Source: Deltaproteobacteria bacterium (GTDB taxonomy: Bacteria; Desulfobacterota; Desulfuromonadia; Desulfuromonadales; Geopsychrobacteraceae). From it: a DNA stretch of 54,047 nucleotides. The DNA lies in NCBI GenBank assembly GCA_024276935.1, contig JAJRWH010000096.1:1-54047 (forward strand), read 5' to 3'. Positions within the stretch are counted from its first letter, which is position 1. Each line of letters opens with the position of its first letter. The notes under the pieces were generated by a model. The model saw only the letters and a list, made by a program, of their open reading frames with translations, made no database searches and had not been told where the DNA came from. A program made the position numbers and the translations under genes. Of this stretch, positions 8,428 to 15,798 are shown in pieces.

Positions 8428-9651
8428 GTGGGATACTTTCAGTACCGGGCCAGAAATACCGAAGGTCAACTGTTTGAGGGGCAGATTGAGGCAGCTTCTG
8501 CCGCTGTCGTCGCTGGGCAGTTGCAGGCCAGTGGTGCCATGCCACTGCTGATTACCGAGGTGGCTGGAAAGCAAAAGGATGGTTCGAAAAAACGTTTTGT
8601 TTTCGGGCGTGAAAAAGTAGGCCGCGATGAATGGATTCTTTTTTGTCGGCAGATGTATACCCTGACCAAGGCGGGGGTGCCGTTGGTGCGTGCCCTGAAT
8701 GGTCTGGTTCAGACATCGCGTAATCAGTCATTGGCTGAGGCGTTGCGTCAGGTTGTGGACAGCCTTGAATCCGGGCAGGACCTCGCCGGGGCCTTAAGTC
8801 TGCACCCTCGTATTTTTCCTCCGCTGCTTTGCCGGATGGTACAGGTTGGTGAACATTCAGGACGGCTCGAAGAAGCCTTTTTGGAACTGTCCGGTTATTT
8901 TGAACGTGAAAAAGAGACGGTAAATCGGGTCAAAACCGCATTGCGTTATCCCAGTTTCGTAATCCTGGCCATTTTGGGAGCCGTTATCTTTTTGAGCCTG
9001 TTTGTGATTCCTGCTTTTGAGCGAATCTTCAGTAGCTTTGGCAGTCAACTGCCGTTACCGACCCGAATTCTTCTAGGATTTTCAGGTTTCATGATCAACT
9101 GGTGGCCTGTTCTTTTGCTAGCCCTTGCAGGTGTTGCGGCAGGGTTTGTCCAGCTGATCAGAACCAAGAAGGGGCGTTATCGCTGGGATCACTTCAAACT
9201 GAAAATTCCTCTTGTTGGTGACATTGTTCTGCGCTCTTTGCTGATTCGTTTTTCCCATGCATTCAATATGGGATTCACCTCGGGAGTTCCGTTGGTTCAG
9301 GCGCTTGCCTTTACCGCTCAGGCGATTGGCAACAGCTATGTTGGCAGTCGTATCGATAAGATGCGCGAGCGTATCGAGCGTGGTGATACCTTGACCAACA
9401 GTGCGGCCCAAACCGAAATGTTTACTCCCCTGGTGTTGCAGATGCTTGCCGTGGGTGAAGAAACCGGTTCGGTCGATACGATGCTCAAGGATGTTGCGGA
9501 CTATTACGAGCGTGAAGTCGATTACGATCTCAAATTTTTGTCGAGTATTATCGAACCGATTCTGATCGTCGCAATTGGCGGTATGGTGCTGGTTCTTGCC
9601 CTGGGGGTCTTTCTGCCGATGTGGGATCTGGCGAGTCTGGCAAGACGTTAG
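8428..9651 (+). CDS. mshG: MSHA inner-membrane platform protein MshG
   Basis: A GspF/PilC-family platform protein of 407 residues with two cytoplasmic helical-bundle domains (about 60-185 and 265-385) and three predicted membrane helices (about 170-195, 215-240 and 375-400). It couples the ATPase MshE to growth of the pilus. Recognisable family segments are FCRQMYTLTKAGVPLVRAL and MLKDVADYYEREVDYDL. The start is a GTG directly after the mshE TGA with no gap. The family's typical length is about 400 residues, so the gene is complete. Confidence 0.93.
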   Translation: MGYFQYRARNTEGQLFEGQIEAASAAVVAGQLQASGAMPLLITEVAGKQKDGSKKRFVFGREKVGRDEWILFCRQMYTLTKAGVPLVRALNGLVQTSRNQSLAEALRQVVDSLESGQDLAGALSLHPRIFPPLLCRMVQVGEHSGRLEEAFLELSGYFEREKETVNRVKTALRYPSFVILAILGAVIFLSLFVIPAFERIFSSFGSQLPLPTRILLGFSGFMINWWPVLLLALAGVAAGFVQLIRTKKGRYRWDHFKLKIPLVGDIVLRSLLIRFSHAFNMGFTSGVPLVQALAFTAQAIGNSYVGSRIDKMRERIERGDTLTNSAAQTEMFTPLVLQMLAVGEETGSVDTMLKDVADYYEREVDYDLKFLSSIIEPILIVAIGGMVLVLALGVFLPMWDLASLARR

Positions 9652-9662
9652 AGGTGACGAGA

Positions 9663-10223
9663 ATGGGTTTTGGCCAGAAGCAATGCAAGAGGTCCAAGGG
9701 GATGTCGGCAGGATTCACGCTGCTTGAGTTGACCGTTGTTGTTGTCGTGATCAGTGTTCTCTTTTTGTTTGCCTACCAGCGTTACCTCGATTTGCTGGTT
9801 GATGTTGAAAAATCTTCGGTCGAACAGACTCTGGGCATTTTACGCAGTGCCATCGGGATGAAAGTCGCGCAAGTTATTGTCAATGGAAAGATTGCCGAGT
9901 TGAAAAACTACGAGGGCAGTAATCCGGTAAAGTTGTTGGCCGAAATGCCTAAAAACTACCGTGGAGAAAGGGCAAATCCTGACTCATTCGAGGGGCAGGG
10001 TGGTTTGTGGTATTTCAATACCACGACAGGAATGCTGGTGTATCAGGTCAAAAATACCCAGGCGTTTTTCAATGCCGGTGAAGGTCGCCCCCGGATGCGT
10101 TTTCAGGTGCAACTGGTTTTCGAAGACAATAACCACAATGGACGTTTCGACCACAAAATTGATGATCCCGCCGGGTTGCGCCTGCGTCCGCTGGATCGTT
10201 ATTCCTGGTTCAAAGGAGAGTGA
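9663..10223 (+). CDS. Prepilin-like protein at the mshF position
   Basis: From the ATG at 9663, which has an AGAGGTG site nine bases upstream, the product is 186 residues with a 17-residue basic leader cleaved at G/F before FTLLELTVVVVV; Glu5 of the mature form is present. It sits where mshF lies in Vibrio (between mshG and the pilin genes), so it may be the MshF equivalent, but I cannot confirm orthology. Near the C-terminus the loop EDNNHNGRFDHKIDD looks like a DxNxNG calcium site, as in GspG-type pseudopilins. The leader contains a cysteine. An upstream in-frame start at 9621 inside mshG is less likely. Confidence 0.75.
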   Translation: MGFGQKQCKRSKGMSAGFTLLELTVVVVVISVLFLFAYQRYLDLLVDVEKSSVEQTLGILRSAIGMKVAQVIVNGKIAELKNYEGSNPVKLLAEMPKNYRGERANPDSFEGQGGLWYFNTTTGMLVYQVKNTQAFFNAGEGRPRMRFQVQLVFEDNNHNGRFDHKIDDPAGLRLRPLDRYSWFKGE

Positions 10224-10233
10224 CAAGTTGTCA
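10221..10233 (+). repeat. Palindrome spanning the stop codon before mshA
   Basis: TGACAAGTTGTCA is a perfect six-base inverted repeat around a central G and contains the TGA stop of the preceding prepilin gene. The 96-base gap between that gene and mshA is the longest within the msh cluster, and contains a second weak repeat (CAGCT at 10232-10236 with AGCTG at 10247-10251) and a TTGACA at 10269-10274 without a convincing -10 box. It may be an operator or an mRNA-processing site that sets mshA level; function is unknown. Confidence 0.35.
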
Positions 10234-10319
10234 GCTGAAGAAAGGAGCTGCAAGCGACAATTTTTGAATTGACAGAAACAATAAGAAACCTCAAGCAGGA
10301 CAATTGAAGGGAGAAGAAG

Positions 10320-10760
10320 ATGAACAATCAAAAAGGTTTTACCCTGATCGAACTGGTCGTCGTAATCGTAATTCTGGGCATTCTTGCCGCTGTTGCCGTA
10401 CCGCGATTTGTCAACATGCAGTCAGACGCTCGAATTGCCGCAGTCAATGGCGCTTCTGGCGCAATCAAGGGAGCCGGAGCTATTGCCCACGCCCAGGCTC
10501 TGATTAAAGGGCAGACTGGTGCGACTGGAAGCATCACCATGGAAGGCAATACTGTTTCCCTGGTCTACGGGTATCCGGCAACTGCAGCCGGAGGGATTGA
10601 CAATGCAGTCGATGTCGATGGATTTACCTATACGGCAGCAACCGGGGTGTTCAGCCTGGATGGTTCGCCGACCCCCGCAACCTGTTCGGTTACATACGCT
10701 GAGCCGACCGGAGCAAATCTTTCACCGACTTACACGGTGAATACCGCTGGTTGCAATTGA
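10320..10760 (+). CDS. mshA: Major MSHA pilin MshA
   Basis: A 146-residue type IVa prepilin with a very short leader, MNNQKG, cleaved before Phe7; the mature protein starts FTLIELVVVIVILGILAAV, including Glu5. The signature AVPRFVNMQSDARIAAVNG is highly characteristic of MshA. Cys122 and Cys145 should form the C-terminal disulfide loop that bounds the D-region. The ATG has a strong GAAGGGAGAAGAAG purine tract upstream. The gene is the only full-length pilin of this type in the cluster, with no neighbouring mshB copy. The protein is much longer than the roughly 60-residue conductive pilins of Geobacter, so a role in adhesion or surface attachment is more likely. Confidence 0.93.
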   Translation: MNNQKGFTLIELVVVIVILGILAAVAVPRFVNMQSDARIAAVNGASGAIKGAGAIAHAQALIKGQTGATGSITMEGNTVSLVYGYPATAAGGIDNAVDVDGFTYTAATGVFSLDGSPTPATCSVTYAEPTGANLSPTYTVNTAGCN

Positions 10761-10785
10761 TTCTCGCATCCGGAATGCTGGGGCG

Positions 10786-11256
10786 ATGAGTCCGGGCATG
10801 ATTTTTCAACGGGGATTTACCCTGGTAGAGCTGGTGTCGGTCATCGTTTTGCTCGGCATAATGACCGCAGTTATTGCACCACGTTTTCTGACCCTGAGCG
10901 ACTTCGAAGCTCGCGGATATTACGATGAGGTGGCCGCTGCCAGCCGCTATGCCCAGAAGCTGGCGGTTGTCAGTGGCTGTGATGTGCAGATGGCCATCTC
11001 CTCTGCCGGGCTGACACTGAGAAAACGGCAACTCTGTGATACCAGAAGTGCTTTTTCGCGGATACTGAAATTACCGGGCAAAGATGTTGATACGCTGTCA
11101 CCACCGGCAGATCTCAGCGTTTCAGCCGCAACCGTCATATTCAGTCCCTTGGGGGAAGCAATCAATACCATGCGTATTCCGACCGATTATTCACTGAATA
11201 TTGGCAGCCGGACAATTCAGATTGTCGGCGAAACCGGTTATGTGGTGGCCCTGTGA
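10786..11256 (+). CDS. mshC: MSHA minor pilin MshC
   Basis: A prepilin of 156 residues whose leader ends QRG before FTLVELVSVIVLLGIMTAV; Glu5 is kept. IAPRFLTLSDFEARGYYDEV is typical of MshC, a GspH-like minor pilin that joins the priming complex at the pilus tip. Two cysteines (CDVQM and RQLCDT) lie about 20 residues apart in the globular domain. It starts 25 bases after mshA with no terminator between them. Two in-frame ATGs (10786 and 10798) are possible starts; either leaves a leader compatible with processing. The stop overlaps the GTG start of the next gene. Confidence 0.85.
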   Translation: MSPGMIFQRGFTLVELVSVIVLLGIMTAVIAPRFLTLSDFEARGYYDEVAAASRYAQKLAVVSGCDVQMAISSAGLTLRKRQLCDTRSAFSRILKLPGKDVDTLSPPADLSVSAATVIFSPLGEAINTMRIPTDYSLNIGSRTIQIVGETGYVVAL

Positions 11257-11723
11257 AACGCCTGTCTGTCAATTCCCGGGGAGTAACCCTGATTGAACTG
11301 ATCATTGCCATTGTTGTGGTTTCAGTTGCCTTGACCGGGGTTTTACTGGTCATCAATTATACGACAACCCACAGTGTTGATGCCCTGCTGCAACATCAGG
11401 CTGTTGCCATTGCCGAAGCCTACCTTGAAGAGACCTCCCTCAAGGATTTTACCGATCCGGATACCGGGATTGTTTGCGGAAGTGCTGAGGCGAGCCGCAC
11501 TCTGTATGACAATGTTTGTGATTATAATAATCTCAGTCAGACCGGGGCCAGAGATCAATTTGATCAACCGATCACCGGGCTCGAAGGCTATGCCATAGCA
11601 GTCAGCATTGTCCCACAGGCACTCAGTGGGATTTCCACAGCGGATGCATTGCGGATTGTTGTGACGGTGACAGATCCGGCCGGAAGCAGTCTGACTCTCA
11701 CAGGTTATCGGACAAGATACTGA
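11253..11723 (+). CDS. mshD: MSHA minor pilin MshD (GspI/PilV-like)
   Basis: A GTG at 11253, overlapping the mshC stop by 4 nt, begins a 156-residue prepilin with leader MKRLSVNSRG. Mature position 1 is Val rather than the usual Phe or Met (VTLIELIIAIVVVSVALTG); Glu5 is present. The following HQAVAIAEAYLEE resembles the region after the helix in GspI/PilV-type minor pilins. Expected role: part of the tip or priming complex of the MSHA pilus. Two cysteines (VCGS and VCDY) could pair. Confidence 0.85.
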   Translation: MKRLSVNSRGVTLIELIIAIVVVSVALTGVLLVINYTTTHSVDALLQHQAVAIAEAYLEETSLKDFTDPDTGIVCGSAEASRTLYDNVCDYNNLSQTGARDQFDQPITGLEGYAIAVSIVPQALSGISTADALRIVVTVTDPAGSSLTLTGYRTRY

Positions 11724-12538
11724 TGATGAATCCTAAGGCCGGTTTTACTCTGATAGAGATTCTGGTGGTTATTCTGGTGGTGGCGATCATCGGTGGTCTG
11801 GGGGCCAGATTCATAACGCAACCGGTTCAAAGTTACATGGATCAGACCCGGCGGGCCCGATTGATTGATGCCGCAGAGATGGCTCTGCGCAGAATGCAAC
11901 GTGATATCCGACTGGCATTGCCCAACAGTCTGCGAGTTTCGGCTGATGGACAGTATCTGGAGTTGCTGCATACGGTCGATGGGGGGCGCTATCGTGCAGA
12001 AAGTGGCGGTGCAGGCACTGACATTCTTCAATTTACGGCAGTGGACAGCAGTTTCGATGTCCTGGGCAGCCTGCGTGCGACTCCGGCTGTCGGGAGTGGT
12101 ATCGCCATCTATAACCTGACGGCCAGCGGGAGTAGTGGTAATGCTTATTTGCCTCTGGCGGATAATATGATTTTTGTTGCGGCGGGAAGCACGCCAACCC
12201 ATCTGAATCTTGATCTGAGTACCAACCCGACATTTGTTTATGCCCGTTCCTCGCCGTTTCAGCGTTTTTTTGTGGTTGACGGACCGGTCAGTTATGCATG
12301 CGAATCGGGCCAGCTTAATCGCTATTCCGGATATTCCCGTCGTGCAGCTCAGCCGGTTACGTCCGGTACCTTTGGCGTAAGTCCGGCTTTGGTCGCTACT
12401 TCTGTTGCCGCGTGCAATTTCAGTTATGTCCCCGGTGTCAGCCAGCGGGCCGGGTTGGTGACCCTGCAGCTGAGCCTGAGTGAGTCCGGTGAAAGTCTTA
12501 CCTTGCTGCATCAGGTTCATGTGGTGAATGCGCCATGA
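11723..12538 (+). CDS. mshO: MSHA minor pilin MshO (GspJ/PilW-like)
   Basis: The largest of the minor pilins (271 residues), with leader MMNPKAG and mature start FTLIEILVVILVVAIIGG, Glu5 kept. ALRRMQRDIRLALPNSLRV after the helix is typical of the GspJ/PilW/MshO group, which form tip-complex subunits with a larger beta domain. It overlaps mshD by one base (TGATG) and mshP by four. The domain is rich in serine, glycine and small residues. A second ATG at 11726 is an equally possible start. Confidence 0.88.
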   Translation: MMNPKAGFTLIEILVVILVVAIIGGLGARFITQPVQSYMDQTRRARLIDAAEMALRRMQRDIRLALPNSLRVSADGQYLELLHTVDGGRYRAESGGAGTDILQFTAVDSSFDVLGSLRATPAVGSGIAIYNLTASGSSGNAYLPLADNMIFVAAGSTPTHLNLDLSTNPTFVYARSSPFQRFFVVDGPVSYACESGQLNRYSGYSRRAAQPVTSGTFGVSPALVATSVAACNFSYVPGVSQRAGLVTLQLSLSESGESLTLLHQVHVVNAP

Positions 12539-12936
12539 GAGTTATTATGCAGAACCAGCAGGGTTTCACCCTGGTCGGCGTTATTTTTATTCTGGTTGTC
12601 CTGGGTATTCTAGGGGCCGCAATGCTGACCCTGAGTCAGGTGCAGACCAGCACCGGGACTTTTGCCTTGCAGGGTGCGCGTGCGTATGCGGCAGCACAAA
12701 GTGGAATCGAGTGGGGGATAAATCGTGCATTGCCACCCAATAATTCTTGTGTTTCAACCAGTTCATTAACGATTGAGGGATTCCGGGTGACCGTTGGTTG
12801 TACCGGTCTTTCAGTCACCGAGGGTGCGTCAATCTATACGGTCTATACCCTGACCTCGGTTGCGGAGATGGGAGATTACGGGGGGGACGAATACTTTTCC
12901 CGCCGGATCGAGGCACGTGTCACCGATGCCCGGTAG
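12535..12936 (+). CDS. mshP: MSHA minor pilin MshP (PilX/GspK-like)
   Basis: A 133-residue prepilin-like protein with the mature start FTLVGVIFILVVLGILGAA. Position 5 is Gly where nearly all pilins have Glu, the hallmark of tip subunits such as GspK that need not neutralise the N-terminus of a subunit above. The following TFALQGARAYAAAQSGIEWGINRA is typical of PilX/MshP. Two cysteines (SCVST, VGCTG) could form a disulfide. It overlaps mshO by 4 nt and is the last gene of the cluster; a mshQ-like large adhesin gene does not follow. Confidence 0.85.
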   Translation: MRVIMQNQQGFTLVGVIFILVVLGILGAAMLTLSQVQTSTGTFALQGARAYAAAQSGIEWGINRALPPNNSCVSTSSLTIEGFRVTVGCTGLSVTEGASIYTVYTLTSVAEMGDYGGDEYFSRRIEARVTDAR

Positions 12937-12980
12937 GACTGCTGATAGCCGATTGACTGATTCAGATTGCGCAAAAAGAA

Positions 12981-13005
12981 GGCCCTGTCGGTTTCCGACA
13001 GGGCC
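12981..13005. terminator. Bidirectional hairpin terminator after mshP and the CoA-transferase gene
   Basis: A perfect 11-bp stem (GGCCCTGTCGG / CCGACAGGGCC) with a TTT loop lies between the convergent genes. On the minus strand it is followed by TTCTTTTT, a good U-tract for the CoA-transferase transcript. On the plus strand the tail ATTGTATT is weaker but could still end the msh message. Confidence 0.85.
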
Positions 13006-13033
13006 ATTGTATTACAGCTGAACAGGATTGAAT

Positions 13034-14620
13034 CTATTCACAAAGATCGACCTTGATATCCCAGTTCTTTATCTTCATGGTTCCATTTTCGGCCAGGTTC
13101 TGCTGCATTTTGAAGCAGCGATCGAACAGCTGCGGCTCGTGACCAACGCCGCGGGCCAGACAATCTTTCTTGGCCATGTCGAAGTACTCTTGCATAATCG
13201 GCTTGTACTCAGGGTGAACACACTTGTCGATGATGACCTGTGCACGGTCTTTTGGTGCCAGACCACGCAGATCTGCCAGACCCTGCTCGGTGACCAGAAC
13301 GTCGAGGTCGTGCTCGGTGTGGTCAATGTGCGGAGCCTTCGGTACCACGCAGGTGATCCCGCGAGGATCGGTCTTCGACGGACGGGTCGACGGAGCGTGC
13401 ATGATCTTGAGGTAACCGTTACGCAGGAAGTCGCCAGAACCACCGAGGCCGTTGATCATCCGGGTTCCACCAACCAGAGTCGAGTTGGCATGAGCGTAGA
13501 TATCAAACTCGACCGGGGTGTTCATGGCGATAACACCCAGACGACGGATCGGCTCAGGTGAGTTGGAAATCGAAATCGGACGCATCAGGATTTTGTCAGC
13601 ATACTTGTCCCAGTTATCGAAGAAGCGGGGGAACCCTTTTTCTTCTGAAAGAGAGAGTGAGCAGGCTGAAGCAAAATCGAGTTTCCCGGAATCGAAGAAA
13701 TCAAGCATGGTGTCCTGAAGAACCTCGGTGTAGACAGTCAGGTTCTTGAATGGACCCTTGGCCAGACCACCGACAACCGCGTTGGCGATTGAACCAACCC
13801 CTGACTGCAACGGCAGCAGGTTCTCGGGCAGACGACCCTTCTTAACTTCATAAGAGAAGAAATCCATGATGTGGGCAGCAATCGCCTCAGAGGTGTCATC
13901 CATGTCACTGAAGGCACGACCTTTGTCACGATGCTTGGATTCAACAACCGCGATGACGCGATCGGTATCGATCGGGACATAGGGAGTTCCGATGCGGGTA
14001 TCGGCGCTGGTGACCAGCAACGGTTGACGTGCTGGTGGCTTCTCCTGCATCAGGATGTCGTGCAGACCTTCGAAGGAGGGTTGCCCGGTGTTAACCTCAA
14101 GGATAATTTTGTCAGCAACGGTAACCAGTTCCGGGACCAGGCCACAAGAAGAGGTCAGTGCCAGACCACCATCTTCGTTTACTGCCGAAACTTCGATGAT
14201 AGCAATATCAATACGACCATTTTCGGTGTAGAAGCCATAACCGAGGTCCTGGGCAAAGTGACCGAGGTGCTTGTCGCCCATCCGGATTTTGCCGGTATTG
14301 ATACCTTTGGCAATGTTCTTGCCAGTCTGGTAGGGCCAGCGGCGGTCGAGCATGTCGAGGGTTGCCCAGCGATCTTCAGTTTCTGCACCCGCAGAAGCTC
14401 CAACAAAAAGATTGTATTTGGTGGTTCCCTGCAGGTTGTTTTTTTCAACATGGTCAGCCAGGGCGATGGGTACCGCTTTGGGATAACCCGCCGGGGTAAA
14501 GCCGGACCAGCCGATATTCATGCCAGGCTTGAAAAACTGTACGCAGTCTTCAGCGGACATGACCTTTTTCAGTAGTGATTTGCGACGAACGCGGTCTTCC
14601 AGTGTTCCGTACTCGGACAT
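13034..14620 (-). CDS. Acetyl-CoA hydrolase/transferase family, probable succinyl-CoA:acetate CoA-transferase
   Basis: This 528-residue class I CoA-transferase probably moves CoA between succinyl-CoA and acetate, the step that activates acetate and closes the TCA cycle in Desulfuromonas- and Geobacter-type acetate oxidisers and in Acetobacter (AarC). VYTEVLQD places the catalytic glutamate at residue 299, preceded by the oxyanion/CoA segment [13 protein letters not shown] (273-285); GLGGSGDF is at 391-398. There is no signal peptide. The ATG at 14620 has a very strong GAGGAGGAGAGAG site. The gene is monocistronic, with its own terminator. Hydrolase activity or another acyl donor cannot be excluded by sequence alone. 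Confidence 0.9.
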   Translation of the reverse strand: MSEYGTLEDRVRRKSLLKKVMSAEDCVQFFKPGMNIGWSGFTPAGYPKAVPIALADHVEKNNLQGTTKYNLFVGASAGAETEDRWATLDMLDRRWPYQTGKNIAKGINTGKIRMGDKHLGHFAQDLGYGFYTENGRIDIAIIEVSAVNEDGGLALTSSCGLVPELVTVADKIILEVNTGQPSFEGLHDILMQEKPPARQPLLVTSADTRIGTPYVPIDTDRVIAVVESKHRDKGRAFSDMDDTSEAIAAHIMDFFSYEVKKGRLPENLLPLQSGVGSIANAVVGGLAKGPFKNLTVYTEVLQDTMLDFFDSGKLDFASACSLSLSEEKGFPRFFDNWDKYADKILMRPISISNSPEPIRRLGVIAMNTPVEFDIYAHANSTLVGGTRMINGLGGSGDFLRNGYLKIMHAPSTRPSKTDPRGITCVVPKAPHIDHTEHDLDVLVTEQGLADLRGLAPKDRAQVIIDKCVHPEYKPIMQEYFDMAKKDCLARGVGHEPQLFDRCFKMQQNLAENGTMKIKNWDIKVDLCE

Positions 14621-14926
14621 TCTCTCTCCTCCTCGTGAAAGGCGTTCAAGGTACGTGATAGGTACCTTGGGGAATTGTTGGCTAAAACGGCGTGAACGAA
14701 CCAGGCTTGAATCTCTAAGTATCTGATGATATTGAAGATTGTTTCTCTATCGTCGATGCGGCCTTAGCCTGTCAACAGCAGGTTAAGTAGTCACCTATAG
14801 AATGACGTTATATGAAATGTCGTTTTTTATATAATGCTGTATACCGCAAGTCAAGTGAAAAGATAGAATAAGGGGGGATTTATCATTTCTGGTAATTCGG
14901 GGTCGAAAAAACGCAGGCAGGTAACA
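14621..14926. other. Gene-free control region upstream of the CoA-transferase gene
   Basis: This gap holds no credible gene. On the minus strand a perfect TTGACA lies at 14775-14770, but its best -10 partner at 17-19 bp spacing is poor (GATAGA at 14751-14746). A seven-base inverted repeat, AAGGTAC at 14648-14654 and GTACCTT at 14662-14668, falls in what would be the 5' leader about 30 bases before the start codon. It could be a repressor site or an mRNA hairpin. Confidence 0.4.
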
Positions 14927-14963
14927 AAAAAGCCGCAGGGTCCCGGGATCTATGCGGCTTTTT
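14927..14963 (-). terminator. Intrinsic terminator of bamD
   Basis: AAAAGCCGCA-type arms (14927-14937 and 14953-14963) form an 11-bp stem whose outer pairs are the A/T tracts, giving a U-run on the minus strand. The hairpin begins four bases after the bamD stop codon. The plus-strand side also ends in T's, but no plus-strand gene feeds into it. Confidence 0.8.
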
Positions 14964-14966
14964 ATC

Positions 14967-15707
14967 TCAGTATTCTTTTTCCAGAATTTTTTGAGATTCG
15001 CTGACGTAACGACTGTCTGGAAACTGTTCAAACAGGGTATTGAAAACCTTTGCTGCTTCCTGTTTCTTGTGCAGTTTCAGGTAGGCAGATCCGAGATAGA
15101 AGAAGGCTTCATCGCGGTAGTAATAATTGGGGAATGTGTCGAGAATTCCCTTGAGCCGTTTGACGGCAGCCTGATAATGGCCGGTTCGCAAGTAGAAGCG
15201 ACCAACATAAACCTCATGTTCTGCAAGGCGATTACGACAACGCTGGACCAGAAACTTGACCTCTTCGGCCCGCTTGTCTTCGGGATATTTCCTCAGCAGC
15301 TTTTTGAAAATTGTCAGAGCGTTTTCAGTCGTGGTCTGATCACGGTCCTTGCTGCGCATCTGTTCATAGTAGGACATGCCCAGATAATAAAGAACGTCAG
15401 GCAGGCGATCATCCTGCGGGTGATCACGTAAAAAAGCAGAATAACTGACTGCGGCTTCTTCAAATTTCCCCCCCAGGTACTGGGCTTCGGCAATCTTCAG
15501 TTCGGCCAGTTTGTTGAGATCAGGCGAATAATAACTGTCTCTGACCTTTTTCCATGAAGCAACGGCATCTTCGTAAAGGTGACGATCAAAAAAGGTTTCA
15601 CCCTCTTTGAAATAATAATCTGCCGAGCGGGGTGGAGCGACGATTGTCGGGTCGCAGGCAGGAAGAAGAACCAGCAAGGTCAGACATAGCAATAGCAATC
15701 TAGACAT
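14967..15707 (-). CDS. bamD: Outer-membrane assembly factor BamD
   Basis: A 246-residue lipoprotein of the BAM complex, which folds beta-barrel proteins into the outer membrane. The lipobox is LLPAC (Cys18). The mature protein is built of TPR-like helical pairs: ADYYFKEGETFFDRHLYEDA, AEAQYLGGKFEEAAVSY, FIKKLLRKYPE-like and ..LKGILDTFPNYYYRDEAFF segments match the BamD/YfiO family, and the length is normal. It binds the POTRA domains of BamA on the periplasmic face of the outer membrane. It is transcribed alone, with an inverted repeat just upstream and a terminator just downstream. Start at ATG 15707. Confidence 0.92.
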   Translation of the reverse strand: MSRLLLLCLTLLVLLPACDPTIVAPPRSADYYFKEGETFFDRHLYEDAVASWKKVRDSYYSPDLNKLAELKIAEAQYLGGKFEEAAVSYSAFLRDHPQDDRLPDVLYYLGMSYYEQMRSKDRDQTTTENALTIFKKLLRKYPEDKRAEEVKFLVQRCRNRLAEHEVYVGRFYLRTGHYQAAVKRLKGILDTFPNYYYRDEAFFYLGSAYLKLHKKQEAAKVFNTLFEQFPDSRYVSESQKILEKEY

Positions 15708-15730
15708 GACGGGATAAAACCTTTATTGGG

Positions 15731-15754
15731 ATTGAACCTTCATTCAGGTTGAAT
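15731..15754 (-). repeat. Inverted repeat upstream of bamD
   Basis: ATTGAACCT (15731-15739) and AGGTTGAAT (15746-15754) form a nine-base inverted repeat with one mismatch and a six-base spacer. It lies 24-47 bases before the bamD start and 45 bases past the end of the transglutaminase gene. It has no U-tract, so it is more like an operator or leader hairpin than a terminator. No known regulator is recognised. Confidence 0.35.
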
Positions 15755-15798
15755 GCAAAAACTGCCATGAAACTACGGAATCTTTCAGGGTTTGTCAA

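Noticed and set aside
10224..10319. Sigma-54 promoter before mshA
   Set aside because: No GG-N10-GC element with TGGCA and TTGC character was found; the TTGACA present has no matching -10 box.
10320..10760. MshA as a conductive pilin
   Set aside because: The protein is a 146-residue MshA-type pilin with a disulfide loop, not the short aromatic-rich pilin linked with conduction, so there is no sequence support.
11705..12520. Long minus-strand open frame (271 codons) opposite mshO
   Set aside because: It mirrors the codons of mshO almost exactly, has no recognisable domain and lies opposite a clear minor pilin in a dense plus-strand operon.
13871..14575. Plus-strand open frame of 234 codons within the CoA-transferase gene
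   Set aside because: It is antisense to the conserved CoA-transferase core and has no ribosome-binding site or motif of its own.
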